From: Aristolochia californica
Lineage: Eukaryota > Streptophyta > Magnoliopsida > Piperales > Aristolochiaceae
Direction: 5' to 3'
Assembly (NCBI GenBank): GCA_029961685.1
Contig: JARWKL010000009.1
Coordinates: 21,385,237-21,449,236 of the forward strand
Length of the DNA stretch: 64,000 nucleotides
Notes under the pieces: model-generated
Told to the model about the DNA's origin: nothing
What the model saw: the letters and a program-made list of their open reading frames with translations, nothing else
The model's database searches: none
Position numbers and translations under genes: made by a program
Shown here: piece by piece, positions 14,640-27,829 of the stretch
How positions within the stretch are numbered: the first letter of the stretch is position 1
Layout of the letters: each line of letters opens with the position of its first letter

Positions 14640-14840
14640 GTTTCAAGCATGCATATCCATTTTTTAAAACATGTGTAGAAAAATCTCTTTCTTATAAAAT
14701 TCAAGGCTATTGGGGTTGTTGAACTCTTTTTAGTTTGGGAAATTCCACAAGTTAAACCCCAATAGCTTGGAATTTTATAAGAAACAAATTTTTCTACACA
14801 TGTTTTCAAAAATGGATATGCATGCTAGAAACATGTTAGA
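14640..14840. repeat. Head-on orientation switch; inverted-repeat junction of satellite blocks
   Basis: Minus-oriented satellite ends at 14725 (GGGGTTGTTGAACT). After a short CTTTTT filler, plus-oriented satellite starts at about 14732 (AGTTTGGGAAATTCCAC). The stretch 14640-14725 is largely complementary to 14749-14840 (for example GGCTATTGGGGTT against AACCCCAATAGC), so the junction is the tip of a large inverted repeat with an unpaired centre of roughly 25 nt. Both arms continue as satellite for kilobases, so a transcript crossing the junction could fold into a long hairpin. Confidence 0.9.
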
Positions 14841-17800
14841 GATGCAAATGACTTATAAATCCAAACCTTTTAAAAAGAATAACAAACGCTCAATAAATTC
14901 TCAAGTGAACGTGTGGTGGGATATTTACCCGAGTCAAACATGCCATTATTTTCTCCATTTAGAAAAAGATGACCTGACGATCATAGATGACTGTAAAGTG
15001 ATTTATCATGCCTATCGGGCTTTATTTTTTTAAGGAATGACTTATCGATTGGGAGTCAACACTCAGTTAAAAATCCCTCCCCTCCCCCTTTTCCTGATGA
15101 TTGCAAAACCTAATATATAAAAACTAAAAAGAGTTTACAATCCCTAAAATTACAAACACTTTTATGAATTATCTTGCTCTACACTTGTTCATTCTGCATT
15201 TCAATTTTAGATGTATACATTTTTTCTTAAATCAAAACTAGAGTATTCACTTTTCCCTTCATCTCGTAGACAAAAAAGAGATAAAAGACAAATAGATCAC
15301 AACGAAATGAAAATTTAAAAGTGTATGGAAAAAATTTTAAGCAATAAAAAATGTAAGTAAATAAAATTTATTCACACACCACAAATGAATACAAAAGTTT
15401 TGTTATCCAAGTTTGGGAAATTCCTCTAGTTCAACCCCAATAGATTGGATGTTTATAAGAAAGAAAATTTTTCTACACATGTTTTTAAAAATGGATACGC
15501 ATGCTTGAAACATGTTAAAGATGCAAATGACCTATGGATCCAAACCTTTTAAAGAGAATAACAAATGCTCATTACATTGTCACGTGAACGTGTGGTGGGA
15601 TATTTACCCGAGTCAAACAAGTCAATATTTGCCCACTTACAAAAAGCTGACCTAACGATCGTAGAGGAGAGTAAAGTGATTTCTCATGCATAACAGGCTA
15701 TATTTTTATAAGGAATGACTTATGGATTGGGAGTCAACACTTAGTTAAAAATCCCCCTCCTCTCCCTTTTCCCAACGATTGCAAAACCCAATATATAAAA
15801 ACTAAAAAGAGTTTACAATCCCTAAAAATTACAGACACTTTTTGGAATTATCTCACTCTGCATTTGTGCATTGTGCATTTCCATTTTAAATGTGTACTTT
15901 TTTCTTATATCAAAACTTGAGTTTTCACTTTTCCCTTAATCTCGTAGACAAAAAAGAGATAAAAGGAAAATTGATCACAACTAAATGAAAATTTAAGATT
16001 TTATGAATGGGAAAAATTTACAGAAATAACAAATGTAAGTAAAGAAAATTTATTCACACACCACAAATGAACACAAAAGTTTTGTTATCCAAGTTTGGGA
16101 AATTCCACTAGTTCAAACCCTATAGCGTGGAATTTTAAAAGAAATATTTTTCTACACATGTTTTAAAAAATGGATATGCATGCTTGAAACATGTTAAAGA
16201 TGCAAATGACCCATGGATCCAAACTTTTCAAACAAAATAACAAATGCTCATTAAATTCTCAAGTGAACGTGCGGTGGGATATTCACCCAAGTCAAACCAT
16301 CCATTAATTTGCCCATTTATAAAGATCTGACTTAAAGATCGTAGATGATTGTAAAGTGATTTATCATGCGTAACGGGCTATATTTTTGTAACGAATAATT
16401 TATGGATTCGGAGTCAACAATCAATTAAAAATCCCCCGCCTCCCCTTTTCCCGACAATTGCAAAACCTTATATAAAAACTAAAAAGAGTTTACAATCCAG
16501 AAAAATTAAAGACACTTTCTTTAATTATCTCTCTCTACATTTGTGCATTGTGCATTTCCATTTTAGATGTATACTTTTTTCTTAAATCAAAACTTGAGTT
16601 TTCACTTTTCCCTTCAACTCGTAGACAAAAAAGAGTTAAAGGCAAATATATCACAACGAAATAAAAAATTTAGAGTTTATGTATGGAAAAAATTTTAAGC
16701 AATAACAAATATAAGTAAAGAAAATTTATTCACACACCACAAATGATCACAAAATTTTTGTTATCCAAGTTTGGTAAATTCCACAAGTTCGACCCCAATA
16801 GCTTGGAATTTCATAAGAAAGAGATTTTTCTATACATTTATTAAAAAATGGATATGCATGCTTGAAACATGTTAAAGATTTAAATGACTTATGGATCCAA
16901 ACATTTTAAAGAGAAAAACAAACGGTCATTAAATTCTCAAGTGAACGTGCAGTAGGATATTTACCTGAGTCAAACAAGCCATTATTTTGCTTTTAACAAA
17001 AATTTGTCCTAATTATCATAGATGATTGTATAGTGATTTATCATCCGTAATGGGCTATATCTTTGTAAGGAATGACTTATGGATTGGGAGTCAACACTCA
17101 GATAAAAATCCCCCGCCTCCCCCTTTTACCTACGATTGGAAAACCTAATATATGAAAACAAAAAAGAGTTTACAATCTCTAAAAATTACCAACACTTTTT
17201 GGAATTATCTCTCTCTACACTTGAGTTTTCACTTTTCCCTTCATCTCGTAGACACAAAAAGAGATATAAGGCAAATAATCACAACGAAATGAAAATTTTA
17301 GAGTTTATGTATGGAAAAAATATAAAGCACTAACAATTGTAAGGAAAGAAAAATTTTCACACACCACAAATGAACACAAAAGTTTTGTTATCCAAGTTTG
17401 GGAAATTCCACAAGTTCAAACCCAATATCTTGGAATTTTATAAGAAAGATATTTTTCTACCCATGTTTTAAAAAATGGATATGAATGCTTGAAACATGTT
17501 AAAGATGAAAATGACATCTGGATCCAAACCTTTTAAAGAGAATAACAAACGCCCATTAAATTCTAAGGCGAACGTGCGGTGGGATATTTACCCTAGTCAA
17601 ACAAGCCATTATTTTGCCCATTTGCAAAAACATGACCTAACGATCGTAGATGATTGTAAAGTGATTTATCATGCGTAATGGGCTATATTTTTGTAAGGAA
17701 TGATTTATGGATTGGGAGTCAACACCCAGTTAAAAATCCCCTGCTTGCCCCTTTTCCCGACGATTGCAAAACCTTCTGTATAAAAACTAAAAAGAGTTTA

Positions 17801-20420
17801 AAATCCCAAAAAATAATATAAAATTTTTGGAATTATCTTGCTCTACACTTGTGCATTGTGCATTTCCAATTTAGATGCATACTTTTTTTCTTAAATCAAA
17901 ACATGAGTTTTCAATTTTCCCTTCATCCGGTGGACAAAATAGAGATAAAAGGCAAATAGATCACATTGAAATGAAAATTTTAGAGTTTATGTGTGGAAAA
18001 AATTTAAAGCAATCACAAATGTATGTAAAGAAAATTTATTCACACACCAAAAATGAACACAAAAGTTTTGTTATCCAAGTTTGGGAAATTCCATTAGTTC
18101 AACCCCAATAGCTTAGAATTTTATAAGAAAGAGATTTTTCTACAAATATTTTAAAAAATGGATATGTATGCTTGAAACATGTTAAAGATGCAAATGACCT
18201 ATGGCTCCAAACCTTGTAAAGAGAAAAACTACTGCTCATTAAATTCTCAATTGAATGTGCGGTGGGATATTTACCCGAGTCAAACAAGCCATTATGCTAC
18301 CCATTTACAAAAAGCAGACCTAACAATCATAGATCATTGCAAAGTGATTTATCTTGTATAACGAGCTATATTTTTGTATGGAATGACTTATGGATTGGGA
18401 GTCAACACTTAGTTAAAAATCCCCCGCCTCCCCCTTTTCCCGATGTTTGCAAAACCTAATATATAATAACTAAACAGAGTTTAAAATCCCTAAAAATTAC
18501 TGACACTTTTAGGAATTTTCTCGCTCTACTTTTTGCATTGTGCATTTCCATTTTAGATGAATACTTTTTTCTTAAATCAAAACTTGAGTTTTCACTTTTC
18601 CCTTCATCTCGTAGACAAAAAAGAGATAAAAGGCAAATAGATCACAACGAAATGAAAATTTTAGAGTTTATGTATGGAAAAAATTTAAAGCAATCACAAA
18701 TGTATGTAAAGAAAATTTATTCACACACCAAAAATGAACACAAAAGTTTTGTTATCCATGTTTGGGAAATTCCATTAGTTCAACCCCAATAACATAGAAT
18801 TTTATAAGAAAGAGATTTTTCTACACATGTTTTAAAAAATGGATATGCATGCTTGAAACATGTTAAATATGCAAATGACCTATGGATCCAAACCTTTTAA
18901 AGAGAATAAAAACCGCTTGTTAAATTCTCAAGTGAACGTGCAGTGGGATATTTACCCGAGTCAAACAAGCCAATATTTTGCCCATTTAAAAAAACCTGAC
19001 CTAACGATCATAAATGATTGTAAAGTGATTTATCATGCGTAACGGGCTATATTTTTGTAAGGAATGACTTATAGATATGGAGTCAACACTCTGGTAAAAA
19101 TCTCCCTCCTCCCCCTTTTCCAAACGATTGCAAACCTTATGTATAAAAACTAAAAAAAGTTTACAATCCCTAAAATTTAAATACACTTTTTGGAATTATC
19201 TCGCTATACACTTGTGCATTGTAAATTTCCAATTTAGATGTATACTTTTTTTCTTAAATCAAAACTTGAATTTTCACTTTTCCCTTCATCTCGTAGACAA
19301 AAAAGAGATAATAGGCAAATAGATCAAAACGAAATGAAAATTTTAGAGTTTATGTCTGAAAAAATTTTAAAGCAACAACAAATGTAAGTAAAGAAATTTG
19401 TTCACACATCAAAATCAAGGTAAATCAAGAGTTTTATCCAAGAGTGGGAAATTCCACTAGTTTAACCCCAATAGCTTGGAATTTTATAAGAAAGAGATTT
19501 TTCTACACATGTTTTAAAAAATGCATAAGGATGCTTGAAAAATGTTAGAGATGCAAATGACCTATGGATCCTAACCTTTTAAAGAGAATAACAAACGCTC
19601 ATTAAATACTCAAGTGAACGTGCAGTGGGATATTTACCCGAGTCAAACAAGTCATTATTTTGCCTATTCACAAAAAGCTGACCTAACGATCATAGATGAT
19701 TGTAAAGTGATTTATCATACGTAACGGGCTATATTTTTTTAAGGAATGACTTATGGATTGGGAGTCAACACTCAGATAAAAATCCCCTACCTCCCCCTTT
19801 TCTCAACGATTGCAAAAACTAATATATAAAAACTAAAAAGTGGTTACAATCCCAAAAAAATACATACACTTTTTGGAATTATCTCGCTCTACATTTCTGC
19901 ATTGTGTATTTCCATTTTAGATGTATACTTTTTCTTAAATCAAAACTTGAGTTTTCACTTTTTCCATCATCTTGTAGACAAACAAGAGATAAAGGCAAAT
20001 AGATCATAACGAAAAGAAAATTTTATGGAAAAATTTTAAAGCAATAAAAAATGTAAGTAGAGAAAATTTATTTTCACACCACTAATCAACACAAAAGTTT
20101 TCTTATCCAAGAGTGGGAAATTCCACTAGTTTAACCCCAATAGCTTTGAATTTTATAAGAAAGAAAGTTTTCTACACATGTTTTAAAAATGGCTATGCAT
20201 GCTTGAAACATGTTAAACATGCAAATGACCAATGGATCCAAACCTTTTAAAGAGAATAACAACTGCTCGTTAATTTCTCAAGTGAACGTGCAGTGGGATA
20301 TTTACTCGAGTCAAACAAGCTAATATTTTACCCATTTAAAAAAAGCTGACATAACGATCATAGATGATTGTAAAGTGATTTATCATGTGTGACGGGCTAT
20401 ATTTTTGTAAGGAATGACTT
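14732..20420 (+). repeat. Satellite array block B, ~680-bp monomers, plus orientation
   Basis: About nine monomers; the landmark ATGGATATGCATGC or a close variant lies near 14812, 15490, 16170, 16848, 17475, 18158, 18838, 19520 and 20196. The 16848-17475 interval is short (627 bp) because about 50-70 bp are missing near 17220, where CTCTCTACA runs straight into CTTGAGTTTTCAC. The block ends within a monomer at AAGGAATGACTT, where the sequence turns into the complementary strand of the satellite. Nothing but satellite is seen. Confidence 0.95.
17820..19170 (+). repeat. Pair of recently duplicated adjacent monomers
   Basis: The two consecutive monomers around 17.82-18.48 kb and 18.48-19.17 kb share private variants: AATCACAAATGTATGTAAAG (18010 and 18691), CACCAAAAATG, TTCCATTAGTTC and a changed TAGAATTTT. 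Other monomers do not carry this set. This indicates a single-monomer tandem duplication more recent than the array average. Confidence 0.75.
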
Positions 20421-21213
20421 TTTTTTCATACATAAACTCTAAAATTTTCATTTCGTTGTGATCTATTTGCCTTTTATCTCTTTTCCGTCAACAAGATGAA
20501 GGGAAAAGTGAAAAGTCAAGTTTTGATTTAAGAAAAAAGTTTACATCTAAAATGGAAGTGTAGAAAGCACAAATTTAGAACGAGTTAATTCCAAAAAGTG
20601 ACTGTTATTTTTAGGGATTGTAATCTCTTTTTAGTTTTGATATTTTAGGTTTTGTAATCGTCGGGAAAAGGGGGAGGCGGGGGATTTTTAACTGAGTGTT
20701 GACACCCAATCCATAAGTCATCCCTTAAAAAAATATAGCCCGTTACGTATGATAAATCACTTTACAATCATATATGATCATTAGGTCAGCTTTTTGTAAA
20801 TGGGCAAAATAATGGCTTGTTTGACTAGGGTAAATATCCCACCGCACGTTCGCTTGAGAATTTAATGGGCGTTTGTTATTCTCTTTAAAAGTTTGGATCC
20901 ACATGTCATTTGCATCTTTAACATATTTTAAGTATTCATATCCATTTTTTAAAACATGTGTAGAAAATTCTCTTTCTTATAAAATTACAAGCTATTGGGG
21001 TTGTTGGACTAGTGGAATTTCCAAAACTTGGCTAACAAAACTTTTGTGTTCATTTGTGGTGCGTGAATAAATTTTTTTTTTTTACATTTTTTATTGCTTT
21101 AAATTTTTTCCGTACATAAACTGTAAAAGTTTCATTTCGTTGTGATCTATTTGCCTTTAATCTCTTTTTTGTCTACGAGATGAAGCGAAAAGTGAAAACT
21201 CAAGTTTTGATTG
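20421..21213 (-). repeat. Inverted satellite segment, 793 bp (block C)
   Basis: Between two plus-oriented blocks lies a piece slightly longer than one monomer in the opposite direction. It starts at TTTTTTCATACATAAACTC, directly after GGAATGACTT, and ends at CAAGTTTTGATT, directly before GAAGCAATAAAAAATG of the plus orientation. It contains the minus-strand form of all monomer landmarks, including the G-rich box near 20670. The left breakpoint falls in a T run shared by both orientations, so junction microhomology is possible. Confidence 0.9.
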
Positions 21214-21339
21214 AAGCAATAAAAAATGTAAGTAGAGAAAATTTATTCACACACCATAAATGAACAAAAAAGTTTTGTTATCTAAGTTTGGGAAATTCCA
21301 CTAGTTCAACCCCAATAGCTCGGAATTTTATAAAATAGA

Positions 21340-22765
21340 AACTTTTCTACACATGAAATAGATTTTTCTACACATGTTTTAAAAAATGGATATGCATGCT
21401 TTAAACATGTTAAATATGCAACTAACATATGGTTCCAAACCTTTTAAAGAGAATAACAAACGCTCATTAAATTCTCAAGTGCATGTGTGGTGGGATATTT
21501 ACCCGAGTCAAACAAACCATTATTTTTCCGATTTAAAACAAGCTGACATAACGTTCATATATAAATTGTAAATTGATTTATCATACGTAACGGACAATAT
21601 TTTTTTAAAGAATGACTTTTGGATTGGGAGTCAATACTCAGTTAAAAATCCCCCCTACCCTTTTCCTGATGTTTGGAAAACCAAATATATAAAAACTAAA
21701 AAATGTTTAATATCCCTAAAATTTGCAAACAATTTGTTAAATTATCTCACTCTACATTTTTCATTTTTGCATTGTGCATTTCCATTTTAGATGTATAGTT
21801 TTTTCTTAAATCAAAACTTGAGTTTTAACTTTTCCCTTCATCTCGTACAGAAAAAAGAGATAGAAGGCAAATAGATCACAACGGAATGAAAATTTTAGAG
21901 TTTATGTATAGAAAACATTTAAAGCAATAACAAATGTAAGAAATAAAAATTTTTCGCACATCAGAAATGAACACAAAAGTTTAGTTATCCGAGTTTTGGA
22001 AATTCCACTAGTTCAACCCCAATAGCTTAGAATTTTATAAGAAAGAGATTTTTCTACACATGTTTTAAAAATTAGATATGAATGGTTAAACATGTTAAAG
22101 ATGCAAAAGTCCCATGGATCCAAACCTTGCAAAGAGAATAACAAACATTCATTAAATTCTCAAGTGAACGTGTGGTTGGATATTTACCCGAGTCAAACAT
22201 GCCATTATGTTGCCCTATTACAAAAAGCTAACCTAACAATCAAAGATGATTGTAAAGAGATTTATCAAGTGTAACGGGCTATATTTTTTTATGGAATGAC
22301 TTATGGATTGGGTGTCAATACTCAGTTAAAAATCCCCTGCTTCCCTCTTTTCTGGACTTTTGAAAAACCTAATATATAATAACTAAAAAGAGTTTACAAT
22401 AAATTACTGACACTTTTAGGAATTATCTCTCTCTATATTTGAGCGTTGTGCATTTCCATTTTAGATGTATACTTTTTTCTTAAATCAAAACTTGAGTTTT
22501 CACTTTTCCCTTCATCTCGTAGACAAAAAAGAGATAAATGGCAAATAGATCACAACAAAATGAAAATTTTAGAGTTTATGTATGGAAAAATTTTAAAGCA
22601 ATAACAAATGTAATTAAAGAAAATTTATTCACACACCACAAATGAGCACAAAAGTTTTGTTATTCAAGTTTGGGAAATTCCACTAGTTCAACTCTAATAG
22701 CTTTGAATTTTATAAGAAAGAGATTTTTCTACACATGAAATAGATTTTTATAGACATGTTTTAAA
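21340..22765 (+). repeat. Two monomers two units apart sharing a private insertion
   Basis: Both 21340-21376 and 22725-22760 carry an extra ACATGAAATAGATTTTT between the TTTTCTACACATG motif and the A run that normally follows it at once. They are about 1385 bp apart, two monomers. Following positions also agree, for example TGCAACTGACCTATGG-like text and GTCAATACTCAGTT. The intervening monomer lacks the insertion. This is the signature of a dimeric higher-order unit. Confidence 0.75.
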
Positions 22766-25700
22766 AAATGGATATGCATGCTTTAAAAATGTTAAAGATG
22801 CAACTGACCTATGGTTCCAAACCTTTTAAAGAGAATAACAAATGCTCATTAAATTCTCAAGTGAATGTGCGGTGGGATATTTACCCGAGTCAAAGAAACC
22901 AATATTTTACCCTTTTAAAAAAAGCTACCATAACGATCATAGATAATTGTAAATTGATTTATCATATGTAATGGACTATATTTATGTAAGGAATGACTTT
23001 TGGATTGGGAGTCAATACTCAGTTAAAAATCCACCCCTCCCGCTTTTCCCGACGTTTGGAAAACCTTATATATAAAAACTAAAAAAAATTTAACATCCCT
23101 AAAATTTAAAGACAATTTTTTGAATTATCTCGCTCAAAATTTTTGCATTGTGCATTTCCATTTTAGATGTATACTTTGTTTTTAAATCAAAACTAGAGTT
23201 TCCAATTTTCCCTTCATCTCGTACAAAAAAAAGAGATAGAAGGCAAATAGATCACAATGAAATCAAAATTTTAGAGTTTATGTAGGGAAAACATTTAAAG
23301 CAATAACAAATGTAAGAAAATAAAATTTATTTGCACACCACAAATGAACACAAAAGTTTTGTTATCCAAGTTTGAGAATTTCCACTAGTTCAACCCCAAT
23401 TGTTTAGAATTTTATAAGAAAGAGATTTTTCTACACATGTTTTAAAAAATGGATATGCATGCTTGAAACATGTAAAATATGCAAATGACTTATGGATCCT
23501 AACCTTTTCAGGAGAATAACAAATGCTCAATAAATTCTCATGTGATCGTGCGGTGGGATATTTACCCGAGTCAAACAAGCCATTATTTTGCCCATTTATA
23601 AAAAGCTGACATAAAGATCATAGATGTTTATAAAGTGATTTAGCATGCATAGCTGGCTATATTTTTGTAAGGAATGACTTATGGATTTGGAGTCAACACT
23701 CAGTTATAATTCCCCTGCCTCCCCCATTTCCCGACGATTGCAAAACCTAATATATAAAAACTACAAAGAGTTTACAATCCCTAAAAATTACAGACACTTT
23801 TTGGAATTAACTCCATCTACATTTGTGCACTGTGCATTTCCATTTTAGATGTATACTTTTTTCTTAAATCAAAACTTAAGTTTTCACTTTTCCCTTCATC
23901 TCGTAGAAAAAAAAAGAGATAGGAGGCAAATAGATCACAACGTAATGGAAATTTTAGAGTTTAAGTATGCAAAAAATTTAAAGCAATAACGAATGTAAGT
24001 AAAGAAAATTTATTCACACACCACAAATGAACACAAAATTTTTTAAAAAGTTTGGGAAATTCTACTAGTTCAACCCCAATAGTTGGAAATTTTATAAGAA
24101 AGAGACTTTTCTTCTGATGTTTTAAAAAATGGATATGCATGCTTGAAACATTTTAAAGAAGCAAATGACCTATGGATCCAAACCTTGTAAAGACAATAAC
24201 AAACGCTCATTAAGTTCTCATGTGAACGTGCAGTGAGATATTACCCAAGTCAAACAAGCCATTATTTTGCCCATTTACAAAAAGATAACCTAACAATCAT
24301 AGATGAATGTAAAATGATTTATCATGCATAACAGGCTATATTTTTGTATGGAATGACTTAGGGATTGGCAGTCAACACTCAGTTGAAAATCCCCCCCCTC
24401 CCCCTTTTCCCAATGATTGCAAAACCTAATATATAAAAACTAAAAAAGAGTTTACAATCCCAAAAAATTACAGACACTTTTTGAAATTATCTCGCTATAC
24501 AATTTTGCATTGTGCATTTCAATTTTAGATGTATACTTTTTTCTTAAATCAAAACTTGAGTTTTCACTTTTCCCTTCATCTGGTAGACCAAAAAGAGATA
24601 ATAGACAAATAGATCACAACGAAAAGTAAATTTTAGAGTTTATGTATCAAAATTTTTTTAAGAAATAACAAATGTAAGTATAGAAAATTTATTCACCCAC
24701 TACAAATGAACACAAAAGTTTTGTTATCCAAGTTTGGGAAATACCACTAGTTCAACCCCAATAATTTGGAATTTTATCAAAAAGAGATTTGTCTACACAT
24801 GTTTTAAAAAATGGATATGCATGCTTGAAACTAGTTAAGGATGAAAATGACCTATGGATCCAAACCTTTTAAAGAGAATAACAAACGCTCATTAAATTCT
24901 AAAGTTAACGTGTAGTGGGATAATTACATGAGTCAATCAAGCCATTATTTCGTCTATTTACAAAAAGCTGACCTAATGATCATAGTTGATTGTAAAGTGA
25001 TTTATCATGTGTAACGAGCTTTATTTTTGTAAGGAATGACTTATGGATTGGGAGTCAACACTCAGATAAAAATCCACCGCCTCCCAGTTTTCCCAACGAT
25101 TGCAAAACCTAATATATAAAAACTCAAAAGAGTTTACAATCCCTAAAAATTATAGACACTTTTTGGAATTATCTAGCTCTACAATTGTGCATTGTGCATT
25201 TCAATTTTAGATGTATAATTTTTTTCTTAAATCAAAACCTGAGTTTTCACTTTTCCCTTCATCTCGTTGACAAAAAAGAGATAAAAGACAAATAGATCAC
25301 AACGAAGTGAAAATTTAAGAGTTTAAGTATGGAAAAAATTTAAACCAATAACAAATGTAAGTAACTAAAATTTATTCACACACCACAAATGAATCCAAAA
25401 GTTTTGTTATCCAAGTTTGGGAAATTCCACTAGTTCATCCCCAATAGCTTGGAATTTGATAAGAAAGAAATTTTTTTTACGCATTTTTAAAAAAATGGAT
25501 ATGCATGTTTGAAACATGTGAAAGATGCAAATGACCTATGGATCCAAACATTTTAAAGAGAATAACTAACTCATTAAATTCTCAACCGAACGTATTGTGA
25601 GAAATTTACCCGAGTCAAACTAGCCATTATTTTGCCCATTTGCAAAAAGCTGACCTAACAATCATAGATGATTGTAAAGTGATTTATCATGCTTAACGGG

Positions 25701-27829
25701 CTATATTTTTGTAACGAATGACATATGGATTGGGAGACAACACTCAGTTAAAAATCCCCCGCCTCCCACTTTTATGATGATTGTAAAACCTGAAATATAA
25801 AAACAAAAAAGAGTTTAAAGTCCCTAAAAATTATAGACACTTTTTGGAATTATCTCTCTCTACATTTGTGCATTGTCCATTTCCATTTTAGATGTATACT
25901 TTTTTCTTAAATCAAAACTTGAGTTTTCACTTTTCCCTTCATCTCGTAAACAAAAAAGAGATAAAAGGCAAATAGGTCACAACGAAATGAAAATTTTAGA
26001 GTTTATGTATGGAAAAAATATAAAGCAATAACAAATGTAAGTAAAGAAAATTTAATCACACACCACAAATGAACACAAAATTTTGTTATCCAAGTTTGGA
26101 AAATTCAACTAATTCATCCCAAATAGCTTGGAATTTTATAAGAAAGAGATTTTTCTACACATGTTTTAAAAAATGGATATGCATGCTTGAAACATGTTAA
26201 AAATGCAAATGTCCTATGGATCCTAACCTTTTAATGAGAATAACAAACACTCATTAAATTCTCAAGTGAACGTGCACTGGGATATTTACCCGAGTCAAAC
26301 AAGCCATTATTTTGCCCATTTACAAAATGTTGACCTAACGATTATAGATGATTGTAAAGTGACTTATCATGTGTATATATGGTTGTATTTTTTAAAGAAT
26401 GCATAGGGATTAGGAGTCAACACTCACTTAAAAATCCCCTGCCTCACCCTTTTCCCGACGATTGCAAAACCTAATATGTAAAAACTAAAATGTGTTGACA
26501 ATCGCTCAAAATTAAAGGCACTTTTGTGAATTATCTCTCTCAACATTTGTGCATTGTGCATTGTGCATTTCCATTTTCGATGTGAACTTTTTTCTTCATT
26601 CAAAACATTTTTTTCACTTTTCCCTTCATCTCATAAACAAAAAGGAGATAGAAGGCAAATAGGTCACAACAAAATGAAAATTTTAGAGTTTATGTATGGA
26701 AAAAAATTAAAGCAATAACAAATTTAAGTAAAGAAAATTTATTCACACACCAAAAATGAACACAAAACTTTTGTGATCCAAATTTGGGAAATTCCACTAG
26801 TTCAACCCTAATAGCTTGGAATTTTAAAAGAATGAGATTTTTCTACACATGTTTTAAAAAATGGATATGCATGCTGAAACATATTAAGGATGCAAATGAC
26901 CTATGGATCCAAACCTTTTAAAGAGAATAACAAACACTCATTAAATTCTCACGTCAACGTGCGGTGGGAGATTTACCTGAGTTAAACAAGCCATTATTTT
27001 GCCAATTTGCAAAAAGCTTAACTAACGATCATAGACTATTTTAAAGTGATTTATCATGTGTAACAGACTACTTTTTTTTAGGAATGACTTATGGATTGGG
27101 AGTCAACACTCAATTAAAAATCCCCTGCCTCCCCCTTTTCCCTACCATTGCAAAACCTAATATATAAAAACTAGAAAGATTTTACAATCCTTAAAAATTA
27201 CAGACACTTTTTTTAATTATCTCTCTCTACATTTGTGCATTGTGCATACCGATATTAGATGTATACATTTTTCTTAAATTAAAACTTGAGTTCTCACTTT
27301 TCCCATCATTTCGTAGACAAAAAAGAGATAAAAGGCAAATAGATCACAACGAAATGAAAATTTTAGAGTTTATGTATGGAAAAAATTTAATTCAATAACA
27401 AATGTAAGTAAATAAAATTTATTCACACACCACAAATGAACACAAAATTTTTGTTATCCAAGTTTGGGAAATTCCACTAGTTCAACCCCAATAGCTTGGA
27501 ATTTTGAAAGAAAGAGATTTTTCTACACATGTTTTAAAAAATGGATATGCATGCTTGAAACATGTGAAAGATGCAAATGACCTATGGACCCAAACCTTTT
27601 GAAGAGAATAAAAAACGCTCACTAAATTCTCAAGTGAACGTGTAGTGCGAAATTTACCCGAGTCAAACAAGCCATTATTTTTCCCATTTAAAAAAAGCTG
27701 ACATTACGATCATAGATGATTGTAAAGTGATTTATCATCCATAATGGGATATATTTTTGTAAGGAATGACTTATGGATTGGGAGTCAACACACAGTTAAA
27801 AATCCCCCGTCTCCCCCTTTTCCTGATGA

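Larger units (their letters stand above)
1..14725 (-). repeat. Satellite array block A, ~680-bp monomers, minus orientation
   Basis: Tandem array of about 22 monomers. The landmark CATGTTTCAAGCATGCATAT (with small variants) recurs near 339, 1027, 1708, 2396, 3078, 3764, 4448, 5130, 5829, 6508, 7167, 7888, 8575, 9249, 9930, 10611, 11292, 11978, 12647, 13334, 14018 and 14636, mostly 670-690 bp apart. Every monomer is AT-rich except for one G-rich box (GGGGGAGGCGGGGG) followed, on the minus-strand reading, by a TATATAAAAA element. Most copies keep a GGATCC site. Copies differ by scattered substitutions and small indels. Irregular spacings mark rearranged monomers: 7167-7888 (duplication with a G run) and 14018-14636 (about 68 bp missing near 14083). 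No gene is seen in this block. I do not recognise the satellite family. Confidence 0.95.

Noticed and set aside
14640..14840. Inverted repeat ends of a DNA transposon or an rRNA/tRNA-like fold
   Set aside because: Both arms are ordinary satellite continuing for kilobases, with no transposase, no target duplication and no RNA gene motifs.
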